Positions 36,663 through 45,025 of a stretch of 64,000 bases of DNA are shown one piece after another (the stretch's first letter is position 1; the number at the start of each line of letters is the position of its first letter). This DNA is from Thalassovita sp. (GTDB taxonomy: Bacteria > Pseudomonadota > Alphaproteobacteria > Rhodobacterales > Rhodobacteraceae). The stretch covers positions 771,457-835,456 of the forward strand of contig CP051233.1 of the NCBI GenBank assembly GCA_017792425.1. Direction: 5' to 3'. The position numbers and the translations under genes were made by a program. The notes under the pieces are model-generated. The model had not been told where the DNA came from. It searched no databases and saw nothing but the letters and a program-made list of their open reading frames with translations.

Positions 36663-37034
36663 ATGCGTTACCTGACCGCACGCAAACGCGCCGAAGGCAA
36701 GGGCGCGTCCCACACCGGGACCGAACATCACTGGTACATGACCGTCAGCGCCGTCGGCCTGGCCTTCCTCATCCCGGCCTTCGTTTTCATCGTCGGCCGC
36801 GCCTTGGGCGGCAGCCACGCGGATGTGATCGCCACGTTCTCGCGCCCGGTTCCGGCGATCCTGACGGGCCTGACCCTGTTTATCGCCATGCGGCACTTCG
36901 CCAAGGGCGCAACCATGATGATCGAGGACTATGCACAGGGCACCGCCCGCAAGATGGGGATCATGTTCGTGATCGGCCTGTCCTATGTCCTGACCGCCGT
37001 GGGCCTGTTCGCCCTGGCCAAGATCGCGCTGTAA
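36663..37034 (+). CDS. sdhD: Succinate dehydrogenase membrane anchor subunit
   Basis: A 123-residue complex II anchor with three membrane segments. RHFAKGATMMIEDYAQG provides the His and Asp-Tyr region expected near heme b and the quinone site. It begins after AGGAGACCGGAC, 11 bp downstream of sdhC, and is followed 13 bp later by sdhA. Confidence 0.93.
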   Translation: MRYLTARKRAEGKGASHTGTEHHWYMTVSAVGLAFLIPAFVFIVGRALGGSHADVIATFSRPVPAILTGLTLFIAMRHFAKGATMMIEDYAQGTARKMGIMFVIGLSYVLTAVGLFALAKIAL

Positions 37035-37047
37035 GGAAGCAAGAAAA

Positions 37048-38853
37048 ATGGCAGCTTACGAATACGAAACACACGAATACGACGTAGTCGTGGTCGGTGC
37101 CGGCGGCGCTGGCCTGCGCGCCACGCTGGGCATGGCCGAACAGGGCCTGCGCACCGCTTGCGTGACCAAGGTTTTCCCGACCCGCTCGCACACCGTGGCC
37201 GCACAGGGCGGCATCGCCGCTTCGCTGGGCAACATGGGTCCGGACAGCTGGCAGTGGCACATGTTCGACACCGTCAAGGGCTCTGACTGGCTGGGTGACA
37301 CCGATGCGATGGAATACCTCGCACGCGAAGCCCCCAAGGCCGTGTACGAACTGGAACACTACGGCGTTCCCTTCTCGCGGACGGAAGAAGGCAAGATCTA
37401 CCAGCGTCCGTTCGGTGGCCACACCACCGAATTCGGTGACGGCCCGCCCGTGCAGCGCACCTGCGCCGCGGCTGACCGCACCGGCCACGCCATCCTGCAC
37501 ACGCTGTATGGCCAGTCGCTGAAGAACAACGCCGAATTCTACATCGAATACTTCGCCATCGACCTGGTCATGAGCGAGGACGGCCAGTGCCAGGGCGTTG
37601 TCTGCTGGAAGCTGGACGACGGCACCTTCCACGTGTTCAATGCCAAGATGGTCGTTCTGGCCACCGGCGGGTATGGCCGCGCCTATTTCAGCGCGACCTC
37701 GGCCCATACCTGCACCGGCGACGGTGGCGGCATGGTGGCCCGCGCCGGTCTGGCGCTTCAGGATATGGAATTCGTGCAGTTCCACCCGACCGGCATCTAC
37801 GGCTCGGGCTGCCTGATCACCGAAGGCGCACGCGGCGAAGGCGGTTACCTGACCAACTCCGAAGGCGAGCGTTTCATGGAACGCTACGCGCCCAACTACA
37901 AGGATCTGGCCCCGCGTGACTACGTGTCCCGGTCCATGACCATGGAAATCCGCGAAGGCCGCGGTGTGGGCGAACATGGCGATCACATCCACCTGAACCT
38001 GTCGCACCTGCCGGCGGCGGCGCTGGCCGAACGCCTGCCAGGCATTTCCGAAAGCGCCAAGATCTTCGCCGGTGTGGACGTGACCAAGGAACCGATCCCG
38101 GTTCTGCCGACCGTGCACTACAACATGGGCGGTATCCCCACCAACTACTGGGGCGAAGTGCTGAACCCGACCGCCGATAACCCGACCGGTGTCGTTCCGG
38201 GCCTGATGGCCGTGGGCGAAGCGGGCTGCGCCTCGGTGCACGGGGCGAACCGCCTGGGTTCCAACTCGCTGATCGACCTTGTGGTGTTTGGCCGCGCCGC
38301 CGCCATCCGCGCCGGCAAGGTCGTCAACCCCGAGGCCCCGAACCCGGTCCTGAACCAGGCGTCGGTGGACAAGGCGTTCGACCGGTTCGACACCCTGCGC
38401 AACGCCAAGGGTGGCATTGCCACCGCCGATCTGCGTCTGGAAATGCAGCGCACCATGCAGTCTGACGCTGCCGTGTTCCGCACTGACAAGACGCTGGCCG
38501 AAGGCGTGGAAAAGATGACCGCCATCGCCGCCAAGCTGGACGACCTGAAGGTCACCGACCGCAGCCTGGTCTGGAACAGCGATCTGATGGAAACGCTGGA
38601 ACTGACCAACCTGATGCCGAACGCACTGGCCACCATCGTCGGCGCAGAGGCCCGCAAGGAATCCCGCGGCGCCCACGCGATGGAAGACCACACCGCGCGC
38701 GACGACGAAAACTGGCGTGTCCACACCGTCAGCCGCGTCACCGGCAACAAGGTGGACCTGTCCTATCGTCCGGTCATCGTCGATCCGCTGACCACCGAGG
38801 ACGAAGGCGGCATCAGCCTGAAGAAGATCGCGCCCAAGGCGCGGACGTTCTAA
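37048..38853 (+). CDS. sdhA: Succinate dehydrogenase flavoprotein subunit
   Basis: FAD-bearing catalytic subunit oxidising succinate to fumarate, 601 residues. VVVGAGGAGLRATLGMA binds FAD, and H48 in FPTRSHTVAAQGG is the covalent FAD attachment site. FHPTGIYGSGCLITEGARGE carries active-site residues, and the capping domain and C-terminal helical region are intact. RBS AAGGAAGCAAG. A GC hairpin follows before the sulfotransferase gene. Confidence 0.98.
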   Translation: MAAYEYETHEYDVVVVGAGGAGLRATLGMAEQGLRTACVTKVFPTRSHTVAAQGGIAASLGNMGPDSWQWHMFDTVKGSDWLGDTDAMEYLAREAPKAVYELEHYGVPFSRTEEGKIYQRPFGGHTTEFGDGPPVQRTCAAADRTGHAILHTLYGQSLKNNAEFYIEYFAIDLVMSEDGQCQGVVCWKLDDGTFHVFNAKMVVLATGGYGRAYFSATSAHTCTGDGGGMVARAGLALQDMEFVQFHPTGIYGSGCLITEGARGEGGYLTNSEGERFMERYAPNYKDLAPRDYVSRSMTMEIREGRGVGEHGDHIHLNLSHLPAAALAERLPGISESAKIFAGVDVTKEPIPVLPTVHYNMGGIPTNYWGEVLNPTADNPTGVVPGLMAVGEAGCASVHGANRLGSNSLIDLVVFGRAAAIRAGKVVNPEAPNPVLNQASVDKAFDRFDTLRNAKGGIATADLRLEMQRTMQSDAAVFRTDKTLAEGVEKMTAIAAKLDDLKVTDRSLVWNSDLMETLELTNLMPNALATIVGAEARKESRGAHAMEDHTARDDENWRVHTVSRVTGNKVDLSYRPVIVDPLTTEDEGGISLKKIAPKARTF

Positions 38854-38860
38854 GCCACCG

Positions 38861-38882
38861 GGCGGCCCCTGCCGGGGCTGCC
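38861..38882 (+). other. Hairpin between sdhA and the sulfotransferase gene
   Basis: Stem GGCGGCCCC (38861-38869) / GGGGCTGCC (38874-38882) with one G-U pair and a 4-nt loop, 7 bp after the sdhA stop. Without a U-run it may be a processing or stability element that separates sdhCDA mRNA from the downstream part. Confidence 0.5.
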
Positions 38883-38904
38883 TCATCACCACAGGGTTCA
38901 CGGC

Positions 38905-39729
38905 ATGACACCGACGGCGCAGATGCAGGATCAGGCAGGGCAGGGGATCACCCCCGTCGCCCCGCGTATCCTGTGCGTCGGAACCCACCACAAGACCGGC
39001 ACCATCTGGATGCAGCAGGTGTTCAAGGCGCTTTCGGGCACCTTGGACCTGCCGAAATTCTCGATGTGGAAACGGGCCGTGAAACGCATTCCCGAAACGG
39101 GGCGCGTCCTGGGCACCAACTGGGACTCGGCCTTTCCGGCGGACCTGATGCGCCGCGATGACGTGCTGTTCGTGCACATCATCCGCGACCCGCGCGATGT
39201 TCTGCTGTCGGGCGCGCGCTATCACGAAACCGCCCCCGCCACGAAAGAGGACTGGCTGCACGAACCGCGCGCGGAATTCGACGGCCTGACCTACCAGCAG
39301 AAACTGCTGGACATCGCGGACCCCGAGGATCGCCTCCTGTTCGAGATGGCGCACAAGCACGCCGAAACGCTGCAACAGATGCTGAACTGGGATTACACCA
39401 ATCCCAACAGCATCGAGTGGCGCTATGAAAGCCTGATCGCCGACACGGACTGCACGATGTTCCGCGACGCGCTGACCCGCTTTGGCCTGACCCCCGATCA
39501 GGTCGAAAAGGGTGTTCGGGCCTTCTGGGACAATTCCCTGTTCGGCGGCATGGCGGACCCGGCGCAGCGCAAGGACGTTGTGGCGGGGCACGTCAGCTCG
39601 GGTGCGGCGCGGCAATGGCCGACGAAACTGCCGCATCGCGTGGCGCGGGCCTACTTGGACCGCTTTGGTGATGATCTGATTGCACTTGGATACGAGACAG
39701 ACAAAAACTGGCTAGGCGCCCTACAGTGA
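38905..39729 (+). CDS. Sulfotransferase-domain protein inside the sdh operon
   Basis: A 274-residue PAPS-dependent sulfotransferase-like protein. THHKTGTIWM (K30) matches the 5'-phosphosulfate binding loop. HIIRDPRDVLLSGARYH (about residues 91-107) matches the 3'-phosphate motif with its Arg and Ser. WRYESLIADTD is the third conserved patch. No signal peptide or membrane segment is visible, so it should be cytoplasmic; the acceptor is unknown. It lies between sdhA and sdhB, 51 and 45 bp away, same strand, with similar base composition to its neighbours. Confidence 0.87.
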   Translation: MTPTAQMQDQAGQGITPVAPRILCVGTHHKTGTIWMQQVFKALSGTLDLPKFSMWKRAVKRIPETGRVLGTNWDSAFPADLMRRDDVLFVHIIRDPRDVLLSGARYHETAPATKEDWLHEPRAEFDGLTYQQKLLDIADPEDRLLFEMAHKHAETLQQMLNWDYTNPNSIEWRYESLIADTDCTMFRDALTRFGLTPDQVEKGVRAFWDNSLFGGMADPAQRKDVVAGHVSSGAARQWPTKLPHRVARAYLDRFGDDLIALGYETDKNWLGALQ

Positions 39730-39774
39730 CGCCCGACGGGCGCCCAAGGCCAATGCCGATCGAAAGGTAAGAAC

Positions 39775-40554
39775 ATGGTACAATTCACCCTTCCGAAGAA
39801 TTCAAAGATCAAGACCGGCAAGACCTGGCCGAAGCCCGACGGCGCGACCAACCTGCGCAAGTTCCAGATCTACCGCTGGAACCCCGATGACGGCGAAAAC
39901 CCACGCGTGGACACGTATTTCGTGGACATGGACAAGTGCGGCCCGATGATTCTGGACGCGCTGATCAAGATCAAGAATGAAATCGACCCCACCCTGACCT
40001 TCCGCCGGTCCTGCCGCGAAGGCATCTGCGGGTCCTGCGCGATGAACATCGACGGGATCAACACGCTGGCCTGTATCTACGGCATGGATGAAATCAAGGG
40101 CGACGTGAAGATCTACCCGCTGCCGCACATGCCGGTGGTCAAGGATCTGATCCCCGACCTGACCCATTTCTATGCCCAGCACGCCAGCATCATGCCGTGG
40201 CTGGAAACCAAGACGAACCGTCCCGCGAAGGAATGGAAACAGTCGATCGAGGACCGCAAGAAGCTGGACGGTCTCTATGAATGCGTGATGTGCGCCTCGT
40301 GCTCCACCTCCTGCCCCAGCTATTGGTGGAACGGCGATCGTTACCTCGGCCCGGCCGCGCTGCTGCACGCCTACCGCTGGATCATCGACAGCCGGGACGA
40401 GGCCACCGGCGAACGTCTGGACAACCTCGAAGACCCGTTCAAGCTGTACCGCTGCCACACCATCATGAACTGCGCCAAGACCTGCCCCAAGGGTCTGAAC
40501 CCGGCCAAGGCCATCGCGGAAATCAAGCGCATGATGATCAACCGCGCGGTCTGA
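39775..40554 (+). CDS. sdhB: Succinate dehydrogenase iron-sulfur subunit
   Basis: Electron-transfer subunit of complex II, 259 residues. The 2Fe-2S ligands are C80, C85, C88 and C100 in SCREGICGSC and NTLAC. The 4Fe-4S site is in CVMCASCSTSCPS and the 3Fe-4S site in CHTIMNCAKTCPKGLNP. RBS AAAGGTAAGAAC. A strong terminator follows, ending the operon. Confidence 0.98.
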   Translation: MVQFTLPKNSKIKTGKTWPKPDGATNLRKFQIYRWNPDDGENPRVDTYFVDMDKCGPMILDALIKIKNEIDPTLTFRRSCREGICGSCAMNIDGINTLACIYGMDEIKGDVKIYPLPHMPVVKDLIPDLTHFYAQHASIMPWLETKTNRPAKEWKQSIEDRKKLDGLYECVMCASCSTSCPSYWWNGDRYLGPAALLHAYRWIIDSRDEATGERLDNLEDPFKLYRCHTIMNCAKTCPKGLNPAKAIAEIKRMMINRAV

Positions 40555-40572
40555 TCCAGTCCGATCCAAACC

Positions 40573-40599
40573 AAAGGCCCGCCACCCCGGCGGGCCTTT
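40573..40599 (+). terminator. Rho-independent terminator of the sdh operon
   Basis: Perfect 11-bp stem AAAGGCCCGCC (40573-40583) / GGCGGGCCTTT (40589-40599), loop ACCCC, then GTCGTTGTT. Located 18 bp after the sdhB stop. Confidence 0.85.
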
Positions 40600-40725
40600 G
40601 TCGTTGTTGACCCAGGGAAAATTGCGCTTGCTGCATGGCGGCAATTCGGGATTGGCGGATGTCATCGCCGCTGCGATGGATATGTTCATGCCCAAGGGAG
40701 GACGTTGACAACCAAAGGCACACCG

Positions 40726-40872
40726 ATGTCCGATACCGCGAAAACCCCCGAACAGATCGCCGCGCTCGAAGCGTTGGAACAGGCCTATGCCTATTACACC
40801 CCCGAACCCTACGAAACGGCCAGCGTCCCGGACGAACCCGTCGAGTATTACGAATACGCCGCCGCTGCCTGA
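40726..40872 (+). CDS. Small Tyr-rich acidic protein (48 residues)
   Basis: A short reading frame starting ATG TCC GAT ACC. It encodes an acidic helix-like half (MSDTAKTPEQIAALEALEQ) and a Tyr/Pro/Glu-rich tail (AYAYYTPEPYE, then EYYEYAAAA). It is bounded by the sdh terminator upstream and its own terminator immediately downstream, as expected of an independent gene. Codon use is GC-rich at third positions, like that of its neighbours. The RBS is modest (AAAGG about 8 nt before ATG). I recognise no domain, and function is unknown. Confidence 0.6.
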   Translation: MSDTAKTPEQIAALEALEQAYAYYTPEPYETASVPDEPVEYYEYAAAA

Positions 40873-40909
40873 CGCAAGGTTTGATTTGGCGGCTTGTCCG
40901 CCGCGATTT

Positions 40910-40937
40910 AGCCTTCCCCTAAACGGGAGGGCTTTTT
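40910..40937 (+). terminator. Terminator whose 3' arm carries the next gene's RBS
   Basis: Stem AGCCTTCCC (40910-40918) / GGGAGGGCT (40925-40933) with one G-U pair, 6-nt loop, followed by TTTTT (40933-40937). The FAD dehydrogenase start codon is at 40939, and its only Shine-Dalgarno candidate, GGGAGGG (40925-40931), lies in the hairpin arm. Confidence 0.7.
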
Positions 40938-40938
40938 C

Positions 40939-42579
40939 ATGTCTGATGTCATCGTGATCGGTGCCGGGCTGGCCGGTATGGTCACCGCCTGCGAGGCCGC
41001 CGGGCGCGGACGTAAGGTGCAACTGCTGGATCAGGAGGGCGAACAAAGCCTGGGCGGGCAGGCGTTCTGGTCGCTTGGCGGGTTGTTCATGGTCGACACG
41101 CCCGAACAGCGCCGCATGGGCATCCGCGACAGTCACGCGCTGGCCCTGTCCGACTGGATGGGCAGCGCGCAATTCGACCGGCCAGAGGATGAAAACCCCC
41201 GAAAGGTGGCGCAGGCTTACGTGGATTTTGCGGCTGGGGAAATGCGTCCGTGGCTGCATTCCCTTGGCATGCGCTGGTTCCCGGTCGTCGGCTGGGCGGA
41301 ACGCGGCGGGGAAATGGCGCATCGCCACGGCAATACCGTCCCACGCTTTCACATCACATGGGGCACCGGGCCGGGCGTCGTGGCCGTGTTCGAACGGCTG
41401 TTGCGGTCGTATGTGGACCAAGGGCTGATTTGTCTCCATTTCCGCCACCGCGCCGCCAGTCTGATCGTGGAAAATGGCGCGGTCGTGGGGGTGGTCGGTG
41501 ACATTTTGGCCCCCGACGCCGCCGAACGCGGCAAGCCTACCAACCGTACCCATACCGACAGTTTCGAATACCGCGCCCCCGTCGTCGTGATCACCACCGG
41601 TGGCATCGGCGGCGATCATGACATGGTGCGCGCCCACTGGCCGTTGGACCGCCTTGGCCCTGCCCCGAAACGCATGGTTGCCGGCGTTCCGAATTACGTC
41701 GACGGCCAGATGCAGCGCGTCGCCGAAACCGCCGGTGCCGGCATCATCAACGGCGACCGCATGTGGCATTATACCGAGGGGCTGGCCAACTGGGATCCGA
41801 TCTGGCCCAACCACGGCATCCGCATCCTGCCCGGCCCGTCCTCGATGTGGTTCGATGCGCTTGGCAACCGGCTAGAGGCACCTTTCCTACCCGGTTTCGA
41901 TACCTTGGGCACGCTGAAGCGCATCCTGTCCACCGGCCATGAACACAGTTGGTTCATCCTGACCCAGAAGATCATCGAGAAAGAATTCGCCCTGTCAGGG
42001 TCCGAACAGAACCCGGACCTGACCTCGGGCAGTTGGCTGCAGGTGTTGAAATCCCGCCTTGGCGCCGCAGGTGCCCCCGCCCCGGTAGAGGCGTTCAAGA
42101 AGCACGGGCAGGATTTCATCGTCGCCGACACGCTGGACGCGCTGGTGGACGGCATGAACCGCCTGACGCCTGACGCCCCGCTGGACCTGTTCCACATTCG
42201 TCGCCAGATACAGGCGCGTGACGCCCAGTTGCATAACGCGTTCTGTAAGGACGCCCAGATCACCGCGATCCGTCAGGCCCGCAGCTATCGCGGCGACAGG
42301 CTGATCCGTACAGCCAAGCCCCACGCCATCCTGGATCCCACCAAAGGGCCGCTGATCGCCGTGCGCCTGAACGTGCTGACCCGCAAATCGCTGGGCGGGC
42401 TGCACACCGACATCAACGGCCAGGTGCTGCGCCCGGACGGTACGCCCTTCGCCGGCCTTTTCGCCGCCGGAGAGGTCGCGGGTTTCGGCGGCGGCGGCTA
42501 TCACGGTTATAACGCGCTCGAAGGCACCTTCCTTGGCGGTTGTATCTTCTCTGGCCGGGCGGTGGGCCGCGCCGTTTGA
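40939..42579 (+). CDS. FAD-binding dehydrogenase (flavocytochrome/ketosteroid dehydrogenase-like)
   Basis: A 546-residue flavoprotein of the FAD-binding 2 family. VIVIGAGLAGMVTACEAAG is the dinucleotide-binding loop, LGGQAFWSLGGLF the adjacent FAD contact, and VVITTGGIGGDHDMVRAHW a family-specific stretch. The C-terminal VAGFGGGGYHGYNALEGTF is the second FAD-binding region. It is usually annotated as FAD-binding dehydrogenase (KsdD-like), oxidising a cyclic or keto substrate; the actual substrate is unknown. Its RBS sits inside a terminator hairpin. The microprotein and DUF1989 genes follow closely and may be cotranscribed. Confidence 0.85.
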   Translation: MSDVIVIGAGLAGMVTACEAAGRGRKVQLLDQEGEQSLGGQAFWSLGGLFMVDTPEQRRMGIRDSHALALSDWMGSAQFDRPEDENPRKVAQAYVDFAAGEMRPWLHSLGMRWFPVVGWAERGGEMAHRHGNTVPRFHITWGTGPGVVAVFERLLRSYVDQGLICLHFRHRAASLIVENGAVVGVVGDILAPDAAERGKPTNRTHTDSFEYRAPVVVITTGGIGGDHDMVRAHWPLDRLGPAPKRMVAGVPNYVDGQMQRVAETAGAGIINGDRMWHYTEGLANWDPIWPNHGIRILPGPSSMWFDALGNRLEAPFLPGFDTLGTLKRILSTGHEHSWFILTQKIIEKEFALSGSEQNPDLTSGSWLQVLKSRLGAAGAPAPVEAFKKHGQDFIVADTLDALVDGMNRLTPDAPLDLFHIRRQIQARDAQLHNAFCKDAQITAIRQARSYRGDRLIRTAKPHAILDPTKGPLIAVRLNVLTRKSLGGLHTDINGQVLRPDGTPFAGLFAAGEVAGFGGGGYHGYNALEGTFLGGCIFSGRAVGRAV

Positions 42580-42610
42580 CAAGCCGTGCCAACCGCGTCA
42601 CAGCTAGGTC

Positions 42611-42823
42611 ATGCACCTGTTACTTGGCCTTCTCATCGCCTTTCTGCTGGTCCTGCTGCTGACCAATCGCAAGACGCGCAACTGCCGCTGGCGGGCGAAC
42701 CGCCGCGCGGACCGGGACGGGCAGGCTGCCTATCACTGCGTCACCTGCGGCGCACAGGCCCTGACGCCTGATGGGCGCGCGCCCCGCCAGTGCCATGCCG
42801 AAACACCCCCGCCAACCCTCTGA
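42611..42823 (+). CDS. Membrane microprotein with a CxxC motif (70 residues)
   Basis: Starts with one hydrophobic segment (about residues 2-18, LLLGLLIAFLLVLLL), then a basic stretch rich in Arg (NRKTRNCRWRANRRADR) and a small CVTCGAQAL motif resembling half a zinc ribbon. A stop follows after a Pro-rich tail, with the DUF1989 gene 7 bp downstream. The RBS is weak (ACAGCTAGGTC). I know of similar small proteins in Rhodobacterales but no function. Confidence 0.6.
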   Translation: MHLLLGLLIAFLLVLLLTNRKTRNCRWRANRRADRDGQAAYHCVTCGAQALTPDGRAPRQCHAETPPPTL

Positions 42824-42830
42824 GGCCGCC

Positions 42831-43673
42831 ATGACCCGACCCCAAGACGCCGACGCCCGCCGCGCCATCGCCCCGGTGATCTGCTATCCCACCGAAACCC
42901 TGCCCGCCGCGCCGCTGGACCTGTACCGCGCCGCCCGCGCCACCGCCCGGAAGATCGATCAGGTCACCGTTCCCGCGCGCGATGCCGCATCCTTCCGCGT
43001 TCCGGCCGGCCATTTCTTTCGCATCAGCAGCGTCGAAGGCCCGCAGGTTGGTGACCTGAACCTGTGGAACGCGCATGACTTGGCCGAACGCTTCTTTTCC
43101 GGCAAGACCCGCGCGCTGCACGGCACCCACGTGACCACCGGCGACAGGCTGTGGTCCTGCTTTCCCTACATGCGGCCGATGGCGACGATCATCGCCGACA
43201 CGCTGGACTGGTACGGGATCGATTCCTACGGCGGGTCGGTCCACGATGTGATCGGTACCCGCTGCGATCCGTATACCCACAACCTGTTGTCCGGCGGGCA
43301 CTATCACCAGTGTTGCCATTCGAACCTGACCCGCGCCCTGTCTGACGCCACCGGGCTGCCGCTGGCGCAGGTCGAACCGCATGTGCATGACGTGCTGAAC
43401 GTGTTCATGTGCACCGGCTTTACCCGCGACACCGGCCAATACTTCATGAAGGCCAGCCCCGTCCGCCCCGGCGACCACCTGGAATTCTTTGCCGAGGTCG
43501 ACCTGCTGGGCGCGCTGTCTGCCTGTCCGGGGGGGGATTGTTCGTCCGAACATTCGTCAGACACAGCAGCCTGCCACCCGCTACTGGTCGAGGTGTTCGC
43601 CCCCGTCGAAGGCGCGCTGCGCGGCTGGTCCAGCCCGCCGGTCAACGGCTATGACGGCACGCACGGCAGATAG
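42831..43673 (+). CDS. DUF1989 (urea carboxylase-associated family) protein
   Basis: A 280-residue soluble protein of the DUF1989 family, members of which are often found next to urea carboxylase or amine catabolism genes. Conserved features are GDLNLWNAHDLAERF, TTGDRLWSCFPYMRPM, HNLLSGGHYHQCCHSNLTRAL and VLNVFMCTGF; His and Cys residues there suggest metal binding. The start is ATG at 42831 with GAGG 5 nt upstream; earlier in-frame ATGs lie inside the microprotein gene. No urea carboxylase is nearby, so the link to nitrogen metabolism is inference only. Confidence 0.82.
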   Translation: MTRPQDADARRAIAPVICYPTETLPAAPLDLYRAARATARKIDQVTVPARDAASFRVPAGHFFRISSVEGPQVGDLNLWNAHDLAERFFSGKTRALHGTHVTTGDRLWSCFPYMRPMATIIADTLDWYGIDSYGGSVHDVIGTRCDPYTHNLLSGGHYHQCCHSNLTRALSDATGLPLAQVEPHVHDVLNVFMCTGFTRDTGQYFMKASPVRPGDHLEFFAEVDLLGALSACPGGDCSSEHSSDTAACHPLLVEVFAPVEGALRGWSSPPVNGYDGTHGR

Positions 43674-43735
43674 GTCGGGACTCGTACGTTTCAAAGCGTG
43701 AACCGTACAGCTTGACAGGTTTTCAAACCGTTAAG

Positions 43736-44443
43736 TCAGCGGGCAAAGGCCGCTTCCAGCGCGATTTCCACCATGTCGGCAAAGCTGCTTTCACGGTCCT
43801 TGCTGGGCAGGGCCTCGTGCGTCAGCAGGTGGTCCGAAACCGTTAACACCGCCAACGCCCGCACGCCGTATCGGGCGGCCAGATTGTACAGTTCGGCAGC
43901 TTCCATCTCTACCCCCAGGATGCCATGCCGGGTCATCTGTTCGTTCAGGTCCGGGCGTTCATCGTAGAACACATCGGCCGAGTAGATGCCGCCAACATGG
44001 GTGGGAACACCTTTGTTTTCAGCGGCTTGCGCGGCGTTGCGCAGCAATTCCCAATCCGCGCAGGGGGCAAAGTTCAGCTCTTTGAAAATCCCGCGCGACG
44101 GGGTCGACAGGGACGATGCCGTCATCGCCAGGATCACGTCGCGGACGTTAACCTTTTGCTGCATCCCGCCGCAGGATCCGATGCGGATCAGCGTTTTCGC
44201 ACCGTAATCGCGGATCAATTCGTTGACGTAAATGGACAGCGACGGCATCCCCATCCCCGACCCGTGGATCGTGACCGGATGGCCCTGCCAGGTGCCGGTA
44301 AAGCCAAGCATCCCCCTGACTTCATTGATTAATTTCGGATTGTCCAGAAAGGTTTCAGCCGCCCATTTTGCGCGGTAGGGATCGCCGGGCAGCAACACGG
44401 TTTCCGCGATTTCTCCGGGTTTTGCACCAATATGGATGGTCAT
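43736..44443 (-). CDS. deoD: Purine nucleoside phosphorylase DeoD
   Basis: Hexameric bacterial-type purine nucleoside phosphorylase, 235 residues, splitting purine (deoxy)nucleosides with phosphate. MTIHIGAKPGEIAETVLLPGDPYRAK (first part), RGMLGFTGTWQGHPVTI, IRIGSCGGMQQKVNVRDV and LGVEMEAAELYNLAA are diagnostic; the last binds ribose, and VSDHLLTHE carries the catalytic Asp. A nucleoside importer lies 10 kb away in this window and may supply its substrates. Confidence 0.95.
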   Translation of the reverse strand: MTIHIGAKPGEIAETVLLPGDPYRAKWAAETFLDNPKLINEVRGMLGFTGTWQGHPVTIHGSGMGMPSLSIYVNELIRDYGAKTLIRIGSCGGMQQKVNVRDVILAMTASSLSTPSRGIFKELNFAPCADWELLRNAAQAAENKGVPTHVGGIYSADVFYDERPDLNEQMTRHGILGVEMEAAELYNLAARYGVRALAVLTVSDHLLTHEALPSKDRESSFADMVEIALEAAFAR

Positions 44444-44491
44444 TTCCTCATCCTTGATAACGGTTTGGCAAGGTTCCGGGCCTAGCCTCGG

Positions 44492-44932
44492 TCAACGCTG
44501 GTATTTGATGAAAGGGGTCAGATGCGCGACGCGATCATACAATTGGCGCGCTTTTGCGTTGAAATCCTGCGTCAGCCAATAGACGGCGGGCGTGCCATTC
44601 TTGTCGGCTGCCTGGTAAACCTTTTCTATCAACGCGCGGCCGACACCGGTGCCGCGCACGCTCGGATCGGCGTAAAGGTCTTGAAGATAAACAACTTTTT
44701 CTACCCGCCAATTGTGCGGGTGGGTGATGTAATGCACCAGGCCAACGCCCCGCCCGTCCTGGACCGCGATGAAAGCGTTCTGATCGGGATGGTCGTCTGA
44801 CAGCAACCGGCCAAAGGTGGTATCATAGACCTCCTCGGGGACAGTGCTGTCGTAGAACTGCAGGTAGGCGGTCCAAAGCCGTCGCCAATCGGCGTGGTCA
44901 TTTTGGCGAAGGGGGCGGATATCCAGCGTCAT
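44492..44932 (-). CDS. GNAT family N-acetyltransferase
   Basis: A 146-residue GCN5-related acetyltransferase. VYLQDLYADPSVRGTGVGRALI contains the acetyl-CoA pyrophosphate loop (RGTGVG), and YWLTQDFNAKARQLYDRVA is the C-terminal conserved motif. The start is ATG at 44932, preceded by AAGGAA at 8 nt; an earlier in-frame start at 44965 lacks an RBS. The substrate is unknown. It stands alone between deoD and ecm on the same strand. Confidence 0.87.
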   Translation of the reverse strand: MTLDIRPLRQNDHADWRRLWTAYLQFYDSTVPEEVYDTTFGRLLSDDHPDQNAFIAVQDGRGVGLVHYITHPHNWRVEKVVYLQDLYADPSVRGTGVGRALIEKVYQAADKNGTPAVYWLTQDFNAKARQLYDRVAHLTPFIKYQR

Positions 44933-45025
44933 GTGACAAATTCCTTGGGCGATTTGCCGCCACAATGCAGAACCGCCCGCAGCATGGCAACCACGAGCGG
45001 CATCCTGTTTGCGTCTGACGCGGGA

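Noticed and set aside
39802..41814. Long minus-strand frame opposite sdhB and the FAD dehydrogenase
   Set aside because: Would run through two conserved genes and a terminator; no domain visible.
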